Assembly (NCBI GenBank): GCA_020848735.1
Contig: JADLHO010000003.1
Coordinates: 1-61,854, forward strand
Origin: Planctomycetota bacterium
GTDB lineage: Bacteria; Planctomycetota; UBA1135; UBA2386
Length of the DNA stretch: 61,854 bases
Direction: 5' to 3'
In this document: in pieces, positions 1 through 8,250 of the stretch
Position numbering within the stretch: the first letter of the stretch is position 1
Layout: each line of letters opens with the position of its first letter
Position numbers and translations under genes: made by a program
The notes under the pieces: model-generated
What the model was told of the DNA's origin: nothing
The model's database searches: none
The model's input: only the letters and a program-made list of their open reading frames with translations

Positions 1-243
1 CAAGTCCAGATCGCCGTCGGCATCGATATCGACGATCACATTGTGCCGGTTGGCGTCGCAAGGCGGCTGACGCTGCGGGATCGGAACGTTGGCCAACGCC
101 ATCTCGGGGATCTCCCGCATCAGCGTGGCCTGCTCCGCCGGCGAGCGCGGCTGCGGCACCTGGGACCACGATGCTCCGACGAGGAGCGCGCTGGCCAGCG
201 CGGCGCCCAGCGCCGCGCGCGATCGGGTCGCGCGGCGCTTCAT
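1..243 (-). CDS. Secreted FG-GAP/VCBS-like repeat protein, N-terminal part (runs off the window)
   Basis: Only the first 81 codons are inside the window. The start ATG at 243 is followed by a basic stretch and a hydrophobic signal peptide ending near ALLVGASWSQ. About residue 70 the sequence reads IVDIDADGDLDL, the Asp-rich calcium-binding loop typical of FG-GAP/VCBS repeats in extracellular beta-propeller proteins. The ATG overlaps the stop codon of the upstream beta-helix gene (ATGA, 240-243), so translation is probably coupled to that gene. Its expression should therefore follow whatever happens at the tetranucleotide tract near 3000. The full length and number of repeats cannot be seen. 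The secreted nature is well supported; the repeat family rests on one motif. Confidence 0.7.
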   Translation of the reverse strand, partial: MKRRATRSRAALGAALASALLVGASWSQVPQPRSPAEQATLMREIPEMALANVPIPQRQPPCDANRHNVIVDIDADGDLDL

Positions 244-2927
244 CGGCGCATCCTCCGGCCCTCGAGGCGCAGGCGTTCGACCAGCGAAGCACGGCGTTCG
301 CCGAGCGTTCGGCTCGCCTCCAGGCCCTCCCCGGGCGGCGGCATCGGGTTCTCGGGATCGACGAAGTCCGACTGCACCACGAGGACCGTCTGGAGGTTGT
401 TGTTCGGCGCCTGCCCGAAGGCGTCGACCCAGAGCAGATTGTCGGGCTCATAGATCTCGAAGTTCTGGCGGTACGCGTACCAGTCGAGGCCCGGCAGCGT
501 CGCGACCCGCGTGCCCGGCGAGAGGCCGTTGCTGCCCACGCTGTAGATGAAGCCCGGGGCGCCGTAGACGTCGAGTGGGTGCGCGGCGTTGCGGAAGAGG
601 AAGGAACTCGGGAAGGCGCCCTGGTCGGGATCCGCGAAGATCGTGAGCGGGGGGTTGAGCGTGCCGTTTCGGAGCGAGGACGGCGTGGCCCCCACCGCAC
701 TCTTCACGTACATCCAGGAGTTGTCGTTGAAGCCCGCCAGCGCATTCACGTCGGCCTGGCTGTGCCAGGAGTTGTCCTGGAAGATGTCGCGCAGCATCAC
801 GGTGTCGAGGAAGGGGTCGGGGTGGCGGAACTGATACTCCGCATAGTCGATGCCCCTGATTGCCATCGGCTTGCCGAGCACTGCCCCATCATCCATCAGG
901 TGCGCGCCGAGATCCGGCACGCGCACGCGCACGAAGCGGGGATAGGGCGTGAAGCTGACGACCGAACGCGGCCAGGTGGTCCACGCCGGGTTCGCGAGGC
1001 CGTGCCGCACCGTGATCTCCGCCGGGTTCGGCACGCCCAGCGTGTAGTTCAGGACCTGCCGATACTGCCCGCTCGTCAGCGTCGAGGGCGGCACCGGGTC
1101 GTTCTCGAAGACGAAGGGGTTGTGGATCCCGCCGAGCTGTGCGAACCACTCGGGATGGGCCCAATTGGTCCCCGAGACCACGGCGTTCGGCGGCGTGAAG
1201 GCCGCGGCGTCGTGGCGGAGATTGAACTGCGGCGCGATGTAGACCACACCCGGGATGGCGAGGTCGAGGAAGTAGAGGCGCTCCGCGAGTGCGAGGCCGG
1301 CCGTGTTCGGCGCGACGCTCGCGTGCGGGCGACTGAAGACCCGCGTGCTGTCCAGATACCCGGTGATCAGCAGCTCCCCCATCTCGTCCGCTCCGATGTC
1401 GATGCGCGAGAGGCAGAAGGGCTCCGGGAACAGGGCCGAGAGCCCGAAGCGGCGCCGCGCCTCGCGGGGATTGCCGAAGCCCTCGCAATCCCAGTCGAAG
1501 GCGTGGAAGCTCGCATTGCGGTCGTTGGGGATCCCCGGCGGCGCGGTGATGTCCTGGTTGCCCGGCGGATTCGGGAAGAGGTGGATCCCCACGTTCGCGA
1601 AGCGGATCGTGCCGTTGCCGAGGCTCATGCCGACGTTCACGAGGGGGTTCGGGCGCAGGACGCCGTCGGCATCACGCACGGTCGGCGCGAGGCGGAAGTC
1701 GTGCGGCGAGACGCTCAATCCCGCCCGGTGCAGGACGTCGCGGACGAAGAGATCGCCGCGCACGGGATTGCCGCCGTTCCAGGACCCGGTCACGGTGCCG
1801 ATGTCGACGACGGGCACGAAGGAGGCCGGTCCTCCGACGCGCACCCCGAAGCCACCGATGCCGTAGCCGAAACGCTGTGGATTGGCCCCGGTGAGGTCGA
1901 AGGCGTTGAAGCAGGTGCCCGAGCCGCAGCCGGGGGGAGCATTCGGGAGGAGCGCGATCAGGTCGGCTCCGGAGAGGCCCTCGAAGGCCACGGGCTCGCC
2001 CGCGACCGAGCTCGGACCGAGGCCCTGGAAGTAGGGCGGCAGGCCGCCGCCTGCGGGGATCATCCGGTCGATCAGGTTGTTGTGGACGACGGGCTCACTG
2101 TGCCCGATCCCGTCCGCGGCCGAGCTGTAGATCCCGCATTGGTTCCAGGCGATCGTGTTGTTGACGATCCAGGGGCGGTGCACGTTGGGCGAGGCCGTGA
2201 ACCAGGCGCTGAACATCGCGATGCCCACCCAGTTGCCGTAGATGAAGCAGTTCGAGATGCGAGGCGAACAGGGATGCTGGTCGCCACCCCCGGGTTGGCC
2301 GACTCCCCCGATCAGGATCGCCGCCCCCATGAGCGGGTCGTCGATCGTGCCGCGACAACCCCGCAGGGCGACCGAGTCGATGAAGGTCCTCGTGAAGTCG
2401 AAGCCGACGACCGGCGTATAGAAGCGGAAGATGGTCTGGGCCGCGCCGTACCAGCTGATCGAGACGTAGCCGCGTGCGTCGAAGATCGTGTCGAGCGCCG
2501 AGGTCCCCTGCACGCTGACGTTCGCGGGCAGATCGATCGGGAAACGCTCCCCGTTCCAGGGGAGGCCCGAGGCCGGATCGAAATCCTCCTGACCCGCGGG
2601 GGTCGCCGGGTCCCGCGGCCCATAGAGCCCGGGTTGGCAGTGGATGACGACGAACTGTGCGCCGTTGCCGCCGTTGCGGATCGCCGCCGCATAGGCCACC
2701 GCCCCCTGGACGCCACTCAAGGTGCGGAACGCGGCCGGGGCGTGCTGGAGGATGCCGGCGATACCGGAGAGCGGGTCCGGGTGCGACTGGAAGGGAACCG
2801 TGAGTCCTCCCGACCAGCGCGGGTTCTGGGCCCAGGCCTGCGCGTTGTCCCCGTGGATCGGGTCGACGTAGACGTGGAACGTCGACTGCGCGGGAAGGCC
2901 CGCGAACGCAGTCAGCGCGAGCAACAC
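240..2927 (-). CDS. Secreted right-handed beta-helix (DUF1565-like) protein with a repeat-disrupted N-terminus
   Basis: A protein of 895 residues or more, likely exported to the periplasm or cell surface. The region after the signal peptide (YVDPIHGDNA, then HCQPGLYGP and FPIDLPANVSVQG) resembles the DUF1565 start of pectate-lyase-like beta-helix proteins. Asn/Ile-rich coils follow (ISNCFIYGNW, IVNNTIAWNQCG, VVHNNLID). No catalytic residues were recognised. The only start codon in the current frame is GTG at 2927. It gives a signal peptide with almost no basic n-region and has no ribosome binding site. The same frame upstream reads RERRASIPARIRSAGLAV, which would complete a normal signal peptide, but the well-placed ATG at 3037 is out of frame because of the AAGG tract between them. 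The true start is therefore probably 3037 in cells with a different repeat number. The stop overlaps the next gene's ATG. Confidence 0.75.
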   Translation of the reverse strand: MLLALTAFAGLPAQSTFHVYVDPIHGDNAQAWAQNPRWSGGLTVPFQSHPDPLSGIAGILQHAPAAFRTLSGVQGAVAYAAAIRNGGNGAQFVVIHCQPGLYGPRDPATPAGQEDFDPASGLPWNGERFPIDLPANVSVQGTSALDTIFDARGYVSISWYGAAQTIFRFYTPVVGFDFTRTFIDSVALRGCRGTIDDPLMGAAILIGGVGQPGGGDQHPCSPRISNCFIYGNWVGIAMFSAWFTASPNVHRPWIVNNTIAWNQCGIYSSAADGIGHSEPVVHNNLIDRMIPAGGGLPPYFQGLGPSSVAGEPVAFEGLSGADLIALLPNAPPGCGSGTCFNAFDLTGANPQRFGYGIGGFGVRVGGPASFVPVVDIGTVTGSWNGGNPVRGDLFVRDVLHRAGLSVSPHDFRLAPTVRDADGVLRPNPLVNVGMSLGNGTIRFANVGIHLFPNPPGNQDITAPPGIPNDRNASFHAFDWDCEGFGNPREARRRFGLSALFPEPFCLSRIDIGADEMGELLITGYLDSTRVFSRPHASVAPNTAGLALAERLYFLDLAIPGVVYIAPQFNLRHDAAAFTPPNAVVSGTNWAHPEWFAQLGGIHNPFVFENDPVPPSTLTSGQYRQVLNYTLGVPNPAEITVRHGLANPAWTTWPRSVVSFTPYPRFVRVRVPDLGAHLMDDGAVLGKPMAIRGIDYAEYQFRHPDPFLDTVMLRDIFQDNSWHSQADVNALAGFNDNSWMYVKSAVGATPSSLRNGTLNPPLTIFADPDQGAFPSSFLFRNAAHPLDVYGAPGFIYSVGSNGLSPGTRVATLPGLDWYAYRQNFEIYEPDNLLWVDAFGQAPNNNLQTVLVVQSDFVDPENPMPPPGEGLEASRTLGERRASLVERLRLEGRRMRR

Positions 2928-2985
2928 GGCTAGTCCGGCGCTGCGGATCCGGGCCGGGATCGAAGCTCGGCGCTCACGGGCACGG

Positions 2986-3028
2986 CCTTCCTTCCTTCCT
3001 TCCTTCCTTCCTTCCTTCCTTCCTTCCT
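2986..3028 (-). repeat. Tetranucleotide simple-sequence tract, (AAGG)10 on the minus strand
   Basis: Ten perfect CCTT units occupy 2986-3025 on the plus strand and are followed by a partial CCT. On the minus strand the tract begins three codons after an ATG (3037) that has a strong ribosome binding site, and ends upstream of the signal-peptide hydrophobic core of the beta-helix protein. With the present copy number the ATG is 110 bases from the GTG at 2927, that is two bases out of frame, and terminates after 35 residues. Gain of one unit or loss of two units would put ATG, Lys/Arg-rich repeat peptide and signal peptide in one frame. This is the architecture of a slipped-strand contingency locus. 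Repeat number may also vary through assembly error. Confidence 0.85.
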
Positions 3029-3034
3029 CAGTGC

Positions 3035-3050
3035 CATCGTCACTGCTCCT
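3035..3050 (-). promoter_or_regulatory. Ribosome binding site and ATG upstream of the AAGG tract
   Basis: AGGAG at 3050-3046 lies 8 bases before ATG at 3037-3035, an optimal spacing. It is the best initiation site near the beta-helix gene but currently opens a 35-codon frame (MALRKEGRKEG...) that ends in a TAG just before the GTG at 2927. It decides the argument that the downstream gene is switched by repeat number rather than starting at 2927. Confidence 0.65.
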
Positions 3051-3239
3051 CTCGATGCGAGACGAGAATCGGGCTGCCGCGAGGTCCGTCCCCGCGGCCG
3101 GGCCTCAGGGAACTCCGGCTCCTCGCGTCTGTCAAGCGCCTGGGCACGAGGCGAGCCCGACCTGCGCGCCACGGGCCCATCGCCATCGGGAACAGATCGG
3201 ACGCAGGCACCCGCCGTTCCGCGCTAGCATCCGCGCCCG

Positions 3240-4394
3240 ATGTCGGGCCGAGCCGTCCTGCTCTCGATCGCTCTCACGAGCGCCGCCGCCGCGCAGCAGT
3301 CCGCGCCGGACGGGCTCGCGCCCTTGCCAGCGCAAAGTCTGCGCGCTCCGCTCGCGGACGAGTTCGACCTGGACCGCGAGCAGCGCGAGGCCGCCTTCGC
3401 CGCGGCCGAGCGGGGCCTGGTCTGGCTCGCCGGCGAGCAGGGACCGCACGGGGAGTTCCAGGGCGACGTCGGCAACAAGCGGATGGACAGCTACATCGTC
3501 GTCCGCAGCGCCGAACAGAACCGCGCGCGCGGCGAGGGGCACGTCGGGCTCTCGGCGATCGCGGGCATGGCCTTCCTCGCGGGTGGTCATCTGCCCGACC
3601 GCGGGCGCTACGGGAAGACGGTGCGCGGCGTGATCGATTACCTGGTCGAGCACACCGGCGAGGCGGGCTACATCACCGACGGCGGCACGAACATGTACAG
3701 CCACGCCTTCGCGACGCTCTTCCTCGCGGAGGCGCACGGCATGGTCGTCGACGCGAAGCTGCGCGACGCGCTCGACCGCGCGGTGCGCATGATCGTCGAC
3801 TGCCAGAACCGGCAGGGCGGCTGGCGCTATACGCCGTTCACGCAGGAGGCCGACATGTCGGTCACCGTCTGCCAGCTCCAGGCCCTGCGCGCCGCGCGCA
3901 ACATCGGCATCCAGGTCAACAAGCAGACGATCGACGACGCCGTCGGATACGTCATGCACGCCCGGATCAAACGCGGCCCCGACGCCGGCCTCTATTACTA
4001 CAAGACCGCCGGGGCCGGGGCCTGGGAGAAGAGCCGCGAATACGCGATCAATGCGGCCGCGGTCACCGCGCTCGCCAGTGCCGGCATCCTCGACGAGTCG
4101 CTGCACGCGCCGACGCTGGATTGGCTCGAGCGCGAGTACGTCGACGTCGCCGACTACTACGCGACGCACTATTACTACTGGTACGGCAACTACTACGCCT
4201 GCCAGGCCTTCTTCCAGGCGGGCGGCCCGCGTTTCCACAGCTTCGAGCGACGCCTGCAGCGCGACCTGCTGCGGACGCAGCAATCCGACGGCCGCTGGCG
4301 CAACGACGTCGGCCCGGGCGACGTCTTCTCGACCGCGGTCGCCGCGCTGATCCTGCAGATCGAGAAGCAGTACCTGCCGATCTTCCAGCGCTGA
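3240..4394 (+). CDS. Secreted prenyltransferase/squalene-oxidase-repeat-like alpha-barrel protein
   Basis: 384 residues with a short signal peptide (cut near SAAAAQQS). The rest is built from alpha/alpha-barrel repeats of the prenyltransferase/squalene oxidase type, visible as Gln/Gly/Trp signatures: NRQGGWRYTPF around residue 195 and QQSDGRWRNDV around 350, with an aromatic stretch YYATHYYYWYGNYY near 305. The DxDD acid motif of squalene-hopene cyclases is absent, so a cyclase is unlikely. Such exported barrel proteins are common and unassigned in Planctomycetota. It is divergent from the beta-helix gene, with about 310 bases between the two starts that include the AAGG tract, and convergent with the glycosyltransferase (10-base gap). 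A second member of the fold is at 26210. Confidence 0.8.
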   Translation: MSGRAVLLSIALTSAAAAQQSAPDGLAPLPAQSLRAPLADEFDLDREQREAAFAAAERGLVWLAGEQGPHGEFQGDVGNKRMDSYIVVRSAEQNRARGEGHVGLSAIAGMAFLAGGHLPDRGRYGKTVRGVIDYLVEHTGEAGYITDGGTNMYSHAFATLFLAEAHGMVVDAKLRDALDRAVRMIVDCQNRQGGWRYTPFTQEADMSVTVCQLQALRAARNIGIQVNKQTIDDAVGYVMHARIKRGPDAGLYYYKTAGAGAWEKSREYAINAAAVTALASAGILDESLHAPTLDWLEREYVDVADYYATHYYYWYGNYYACQAFFQAGGPRFHSFERRLQRDLLRTQQSDGRWRNDVGPGDVFSTAVAALILQIEKQYLPIFQR

Positions 4395-4404
4395 TGCGCT
4401 GCGA

Positions 4405-5550
4405 TCACGTGCGCGCGCGACGGGCCGCGGCGAGGTAGAGCTCGCAATAGCGGCCGTAGCAGCGCACGCGGTCGTACTCGCGCTCGGCGCGGGCGCGGTT
4501 CGCGGCGCCGCGCTGCACGCGCGCGTCCGGATCGTCGAAGGCCGCGTCCATCGCGCGGGCGAGCCGATCGGCGTCGTTCGCCGGCACGATCCAATCGCGG
4601 TTGCACTCGTCGACCATCGCGCGCACGTCGCCGACGTCGGTCGCGACGACCGGCAGTCCGCTCGCCATGCCCTCGAGCAGGGAGAGCGGCATCTGCTCGG
4701 TGCTCGACGAGTTGAGGAACACGTCGCCCGCGCGGTACTCCGGCGCGGTGTCGGCGACCATGCCGACGAAATCGACGCGGTCCGCAATGCCGCGCGCGGC
4801 CGCGAGCGCCGCGACCGCGGCACGCTCGGGTCCGTCGCCCACGAGGCGCAGGCGCGCCGCGCCGCGACAGCGTGCGCGCGCGAACGCCTCGACCGCGAGC
4901 GCCTGGTTCTTCTCCTTCCGGATGAGACCGACGACGACGAAGGTCAGCGGGCGCGCCGCGGGAGCGCGTGCCGCCGGGGCGAAGCGCGCGCAGTCGACGC
5001 CGTTGGGCAGGTAGACGAGCGGCGGCTGCCGCAGGTGCCAGCTCGTCGCCCCGATCGCCAGGAGCCGCTGCGAGGGCACGACGACCGCCGCCGCGCCGCG
5101 CAGCAACACGCGCCGCGCGAGGGCACGCCGCGGGAGCTGGCCCGCGGCCTCTTCGGGCCCGAAGCCGTCCTCGTGGTGCACGACGGGACAGAGCCGACCG
5201 AGGCGCGCGGCCGCCACCCACTCGATCGCACCCCAGTTGTAGGTGAGCAGCAGGTCCGTGCGCTGGGCGCGGATCAGCGCGCGGATCGCGCGGAGGCGAC
5301 CGAGCGGGCCCTTGCCCGCGGGGCTCGGCAGGACCTCGACCCGCACGTCCGAGGGCACGCGCGCCAGCACCGAGGTGTCGCCGTCGAAGGCGACGAACGC
5401 GTGTTCGACGCTGCGCGGCAGCATCGCCGCGAGTTCCACCACGCGCAGCTCGCGACCGCCGGGCCCCATCGAGGGCGTCGCGTGCAGGAAGCGCAGCCGC
5501 GGCGAGGCCGCGGCCTCGGCCTCGGTCGCGGCAGACGGCACCTGGGTCAT
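4405..5550 (-). CDS. Glycosyltransferase family 4-type (GT-B fold)
   Basis: About 381 residues. The N-terminal half has the family 4 glycine-rich acceptor loop (SMGPGGRELRVVELA). The C-terminal half has the donor-binding pattern VGLIRKEKNQALAVEAFA, then LRLVGDGPE and the EX7E-like segment SSSTEQMPLSLLEGMASG with VVATDVGDVRAMV. The family transfers a nucleotide-sugar residue to lipid- or protein-linked acceptors on the cytoplasmic side of the membrane; the acceptor is unknown here. The start is uncertain: ATGs at 5550, 5562, 5586 and 5613 are all in frame and none has a good ribosome binding site. 5550 was chosen because the conserved part begins soon after it. No other glycan genes adjoin it. 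It is divergent from the S9 peptidase gene. Confidence 0.85.
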   Translation of the reverse strand: MTQVPSAATEAEAAASPRLRFLHATPSMGPGGRELRVVELAAMLPRSVEHAFVAFDGDTSVLARVPSDVRVEVLPSPAGKGPLGRLRAIRALIRAQRTDLLLTYNWGAIEWVAAARLGRLCPVVHHEDGFGPEEAAGQLPRRALARRVLLRGAAAVVVPSQRLLAIGATSWHLRQPPLVYLPNGVDCARFAPAARAPAARPLTFVVVGLIRKEKNQALAVEAFARARCRGAARLRLVGDGPERAAVAALAAARGIADRVDFVGMVADTAPEYRAGDVFLNSSSTEQMPLSLLEGMASGLPVVATDVGDVRAMVDECNRDWIVPANDADRLARAMDAAFDDPDARVQRGAANRARAEREYDRVRCYGRYCELYLAAARRART

Positions 5551-5658
5551 GGAGCTGCGCATCGATCGGCACTTCGACCCGGGCATGGGTCCTGCTGGAG
5601 CGGCGAGCGGCATGGGCTGGCGGTGCAGCGCGGACTCCGCTCCGATCCGCGTCCGAAC

Positions 5659-7998
5659 ATGAACGAGCGGCAGCGCGGCGTCCACATCCGATCCCACGAG
5701 CTCCTGACCCTGGTGATGACCGCGGCCCTCGCCGGCCTCGGGACGGCACAGAAGTTCGGCCGCGAGATCCTCACCCTGAAGGACGTCCTCGAGCGCGGTG
5801 CGGAGCTCACGCCGAAGCCGCCGCGCATCGGCTTCCTGCCGGGCGAGACGACGGTCGTCTGGCAGGTGCTGGAGGTGCCCGGCAACATCGAGGTCGTCGA
5901 CCGTTTCGACCTGCGCACGCGCGGCACGACGCGGCTCTTCAACGGCGTCGTGCTGCGCAAGGCGCTGCGCGAGGGCGGCTCGGCGATCGAAGACGGCGGC
6001 GGCGTGCCCCCCTTCCGCTTCGCGGCGGAGAACCAGGTGCGCGTCGAGACGAGCGACGGCGTCTGGCTCTGGTCCTTCGGGCAGACGAAGGCCGTGCGCG
6101 CGCTCGGCAAGCTGCCCGGGGCGAGTGCGGAGGCGATCGCGCCGGGCGACGTCGCGCTCGCCGCGGTGCTCGCCGACGACCTGCACGTCCTCGACGCCGC
6201 GGGCCGCGACCTGCGCGTGACCTTCGACGGCAAGGCGCAGGACGTCGAGTACGGCGGCGCCGCCCATCGCGCCGAGTTCGGCATCCAGGGCGGCCTGTTC
6301 TGGGACCGCAGCGGCGATCAGCTCGCCTTCTACCGCGAGGACATGCGGGCGATCGCGCCCTATCCGTACGCGGAGTACCGCGGCGACACGCCGCAGCCGC
6401 GCCACGGCCGCTATCCGATGGCGGGCCGCACGCACTCGAGCGTGCAGGTCGGCATCGTCGACCGCCGCGACGGCTCGCTGCGCTGGTTGCTGCGCGACGG
6501 CGAGCCCGACGTCTACTGGACCAACGTGACCTGGGCGCCCGACGGCAAGTCGCTCGTCGTGGCCCTCGTCTCCCGCGACCAGACCCGCTGTGAGCTGGTC
6601 GAGTTCGACGCGCAGAGCGGCCGCGCGCTGCGCACGCTCTGGACCGAGACGGACGAACAGTGGATCGAGCCCGAGCAGGGACCGATGTTCCTCCCCGACG
6701 GCAGCGGCTTCCTCTGGTTCTCGTCGCGCGACGGACACCGCCAGCTCTGGCGCCACGCTCGCGACGGCGCGCCGCTCTGGCGCGAGACCGAAGGCGCCTT
6801 CGATTTCCGCAGCTTCCTCGCCTTCTCCGACGACGGCGCGTTCGCCTTTGCGATGGCAAGTGGCCCCAACCCGCGCGAGAACCACCTCGTGCAGGTGCGC
6901 CTGGGCCGGTCCAAGCCGGTGATGGCACTCGATGCGGCGCCGAAGCAGACGATCCTCACGCAATGGGGTCGCGGCTGGCACGAGTGCGAGCTCCGCAGCG
7001 ATGGCGTCGTGATCGACCAGTGGTCGAGCCTCCAGTCGCCGGGCCTCGTCTCCGTGCTCACGCCCGGCGGCGGGCGCTGGGTCGTCGGCGCCGCAGCCGA
7101 CCCGCTCGCACGCTTCCAGCTCGGCCGTCACGAGTTCTTCACCGTCGAGACCGCCGATGGAGCGCAACTCCACGCGCACGCGATGCTGCCGCCCTACCCG
7201 GATCGGCTGCGCAAGAGCCCGGTGCTGCTCTACGTCTACGGCGGCCCGAAGGCCCAGCTCGTGCGCGACGTCTGGGGCGGCGGCGCGAGCCTCTGGCTCC
7301 AGTACCTCGCGAGCCGCGGCTACGTCGTGATCCGCTGCGACGGCCGCGGCACGCCCTGGCGCGGCATCGAGTTCGAGCAGGAGGTCCATCGACACCTCGG
7401 CGAGATCGAGGTCTTCGATCAGCTCAGCGCGCTCGACACCGCCCTCACGCTCTTCCCCTTCGCCGACGAGCAGCGGGTCGGCGTGCACGGCTGGTCCTTC
7501 GGCGGCTACCTCACGCTGCGCCTCCTGACGATGGCGCCGCACCAGTTCCGCTGCGGCGTCGCCGGTGCGCCGGTCACCGACTGGCGCCAGTACGAGACGG
7601 GCTACACCGAGCGCTACATGGACACGCCGCAGGAGAACCCCGACGGCTACGAGGCCTCGAGCGTGCTCCCCTTCGTCGAGAACCTCAGTGCTCGCCTCCT
7701 CCTCGTGCACGGCACCGACGACCGCACGGTGATGTGGAGCCAGGCGATGGCCTTCGTCGAGCGCTGCGTCGCGCTCGGCAAGCAGATCGACCTGCTCGTC
7801 TACCCCATGCAGCAACACGCGCTGCAGGGCCCCTCGCGGAAGCACTTCTTCGAGCGCATGACGCAGTTCTTCGAGGAGCAGTTGCCCCCGCCCGCGCAGC
7901 AGCCACCGCAGTCGCACGCCCAGGCTCAGCAGGCCCAAGAGGTCTTCGAACTGCCCCCCGATCAGCACCGCGACGAGGAAGCGGCGCGCCGACGTTGA
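5659..7998 (+). CDS. S9 family (dipeptidyl peptidase IV-like) serine peptidase, secreted
   Basis: 779 residues. A signal-peptide-like stretch lies near residues 12-30 (LLTLVMTAALAGLGTAQ), then a beta-propeller domain (about 60-480) and an alpha/beta hydrolase domain. The catalytic triad is readable: Ser613 in GWSFGGY, Asp687 in HGTDDRTV and His720 in QQHAL, in the order and spacing of the S9B/S9C group. Enzymes of this group release dipeptides, often after proline, from oligopeptides outside the cytoplasm. The tail after residue 745 is Gln/Pro-rich and probably disordered. The ATG at 5659 is the first in-frame start after the divergent glycosyltransferase. Substrate specificity is not predictable from the sequence. 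Confidence 0.9.
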   Translation: MNERQRGVHIRSHELLTLVMTAALAGLGTAQKFGREILTLKDVLERGAELTPKPPRIGFLPGETTVVWQVLEVPGNIEVVDRFDLRTRGTTRLFNGVVLRKALREGGSAIEDGGGVPPFRFAAENQVRVETSDGVWLWSFGQTKAVRALGKLPGASAEAIAPGDVALAAVLADDLHVLDAAGRDLRVTFDGKAQDVEYGGAAHRAEFGIQGGLFWDRSGDQLAFYREDMRAIAPYPYAEYRGDTPQPRHGRYPMAGRTHSSVQVGIVDRRDGSLRWLLRDGEPDVYWTNVTWAPDGKSLVVALVSRDQTRCELVEFDAQSGRALRTLWTETDEQWIEPEQGPMFLPDGSGFLWFSSRDGHRQLWRHARDGAPLWRETEGAFDFRSFLAFSDDGAFAFAMASGPNPRENHLVQVRLGRSKPVMALDAAPKQTILTQWGRGWHECELRSDGVVIDQWSSLQSPGLVSVLTPGGGRWVVGAAADPLARFQLGRHEFFTVETADGAQLHAHAMLPPYPDRLRKSPVLLYVYGGPKAQLVRDVWGGGASLWLQYLASRGYVVIRCDGRGTPWRGIEFEQEVHRHLGEIEVFDQLSALDTALTLFPFADEQRVGVHGWSFGGYLTLRLLTMAPHQFRCGVAGAPVTDWRQYETGYTERYMDTPQENPDGYEASSVLPFVENLSARLLLVHGTDDRTVMWSQAMAFVERCVALGKQIDLLVYPMQQHALQGPSRKHFFERMTQFFEEQLPPPAQQPPQSHAQAQQAQEVFELPPDQHRDEEAARRR

Positions 7999-8009
7999 GG
8001 GATCCGGCG

Positions 8010-8038
8010 TTGGCGCGCGCATCGCGCGGCGCTACCGT
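8010..8038 (+). promoter_or_regulatory. Candidate sigma-70-type promoter of tRNA-Pro
   Basis: TTGGCG at 8010-8015 and TACCGT at 8033-8038 are separated by 17 bases. The -10 element is 12 bases before the mature tRNA 5' end, as expected for a short-leader tRNA transcript. The -10 match is weak (3 of 6), so this is a suggestion. Confidence 0.3.
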
Positions 8039-8050
8039 TCCGCGCCGCAA

Positions 8051-8124
8051 CGGGCCGTAGCTTAGTCTGGTAAAGCGCCTGGTTTGGGACCAGGAGATCG
8101 CTGGTTCGAATCCAGTCGGCCCGA
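8051..8124 (+). tRNA. tRNA-Pro(UGG)
   Basis: A full cloverleaf of 74 bases. The acceptor stem CGGGCCG pairs perfectly with CGGCCCG, followed by discriminator A. The D-loop contains AGTCTGGTAAA, the anticodon stem CCTGG/CCAGG encloses loop TTTGGGA with anticodon TGG, and the T-arm is CTGG-TTCGAAT-CCAG. The 3' CCA is not encoded. It lies between the S9 peptidase gene and the ATPase/DUF4276 pair, a position often used by integrating islands. No second copy of its 3' end was found within the following 2 kb by eye. Confidence 0.96.
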
Positions 8125-8250
8125 AGCTCCTCGGTCCACCGCGAGCGGACGATGACGCAGACACTCCCGCGGGACGCGGTCGACCTCGCGCTCCACGCCG
8201 CGGCCGGGCGCCCATCGCGGCGCGGCGCGCGGTCCAGGGACTGCTGACCC

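Noticed and set aside
171-2933. A 920-codon open frame on the plus strand opposite the beta-helix gene
   Set aside because: It is the mirror of the minus-strand gene in very GC-rich DNA: Arg/Glu/Val/Ala-rich, no domain, no signal peptide, no start context.
4405-8022. A 1205-residue reading of the glycosyltransferase frame starting near 8022
   Set aside because: The part beyond about 5613 lies antisense to the S9 peptidase gene and has no homologous features; only the C-terminal 381 residues are the glycosyltransferase.
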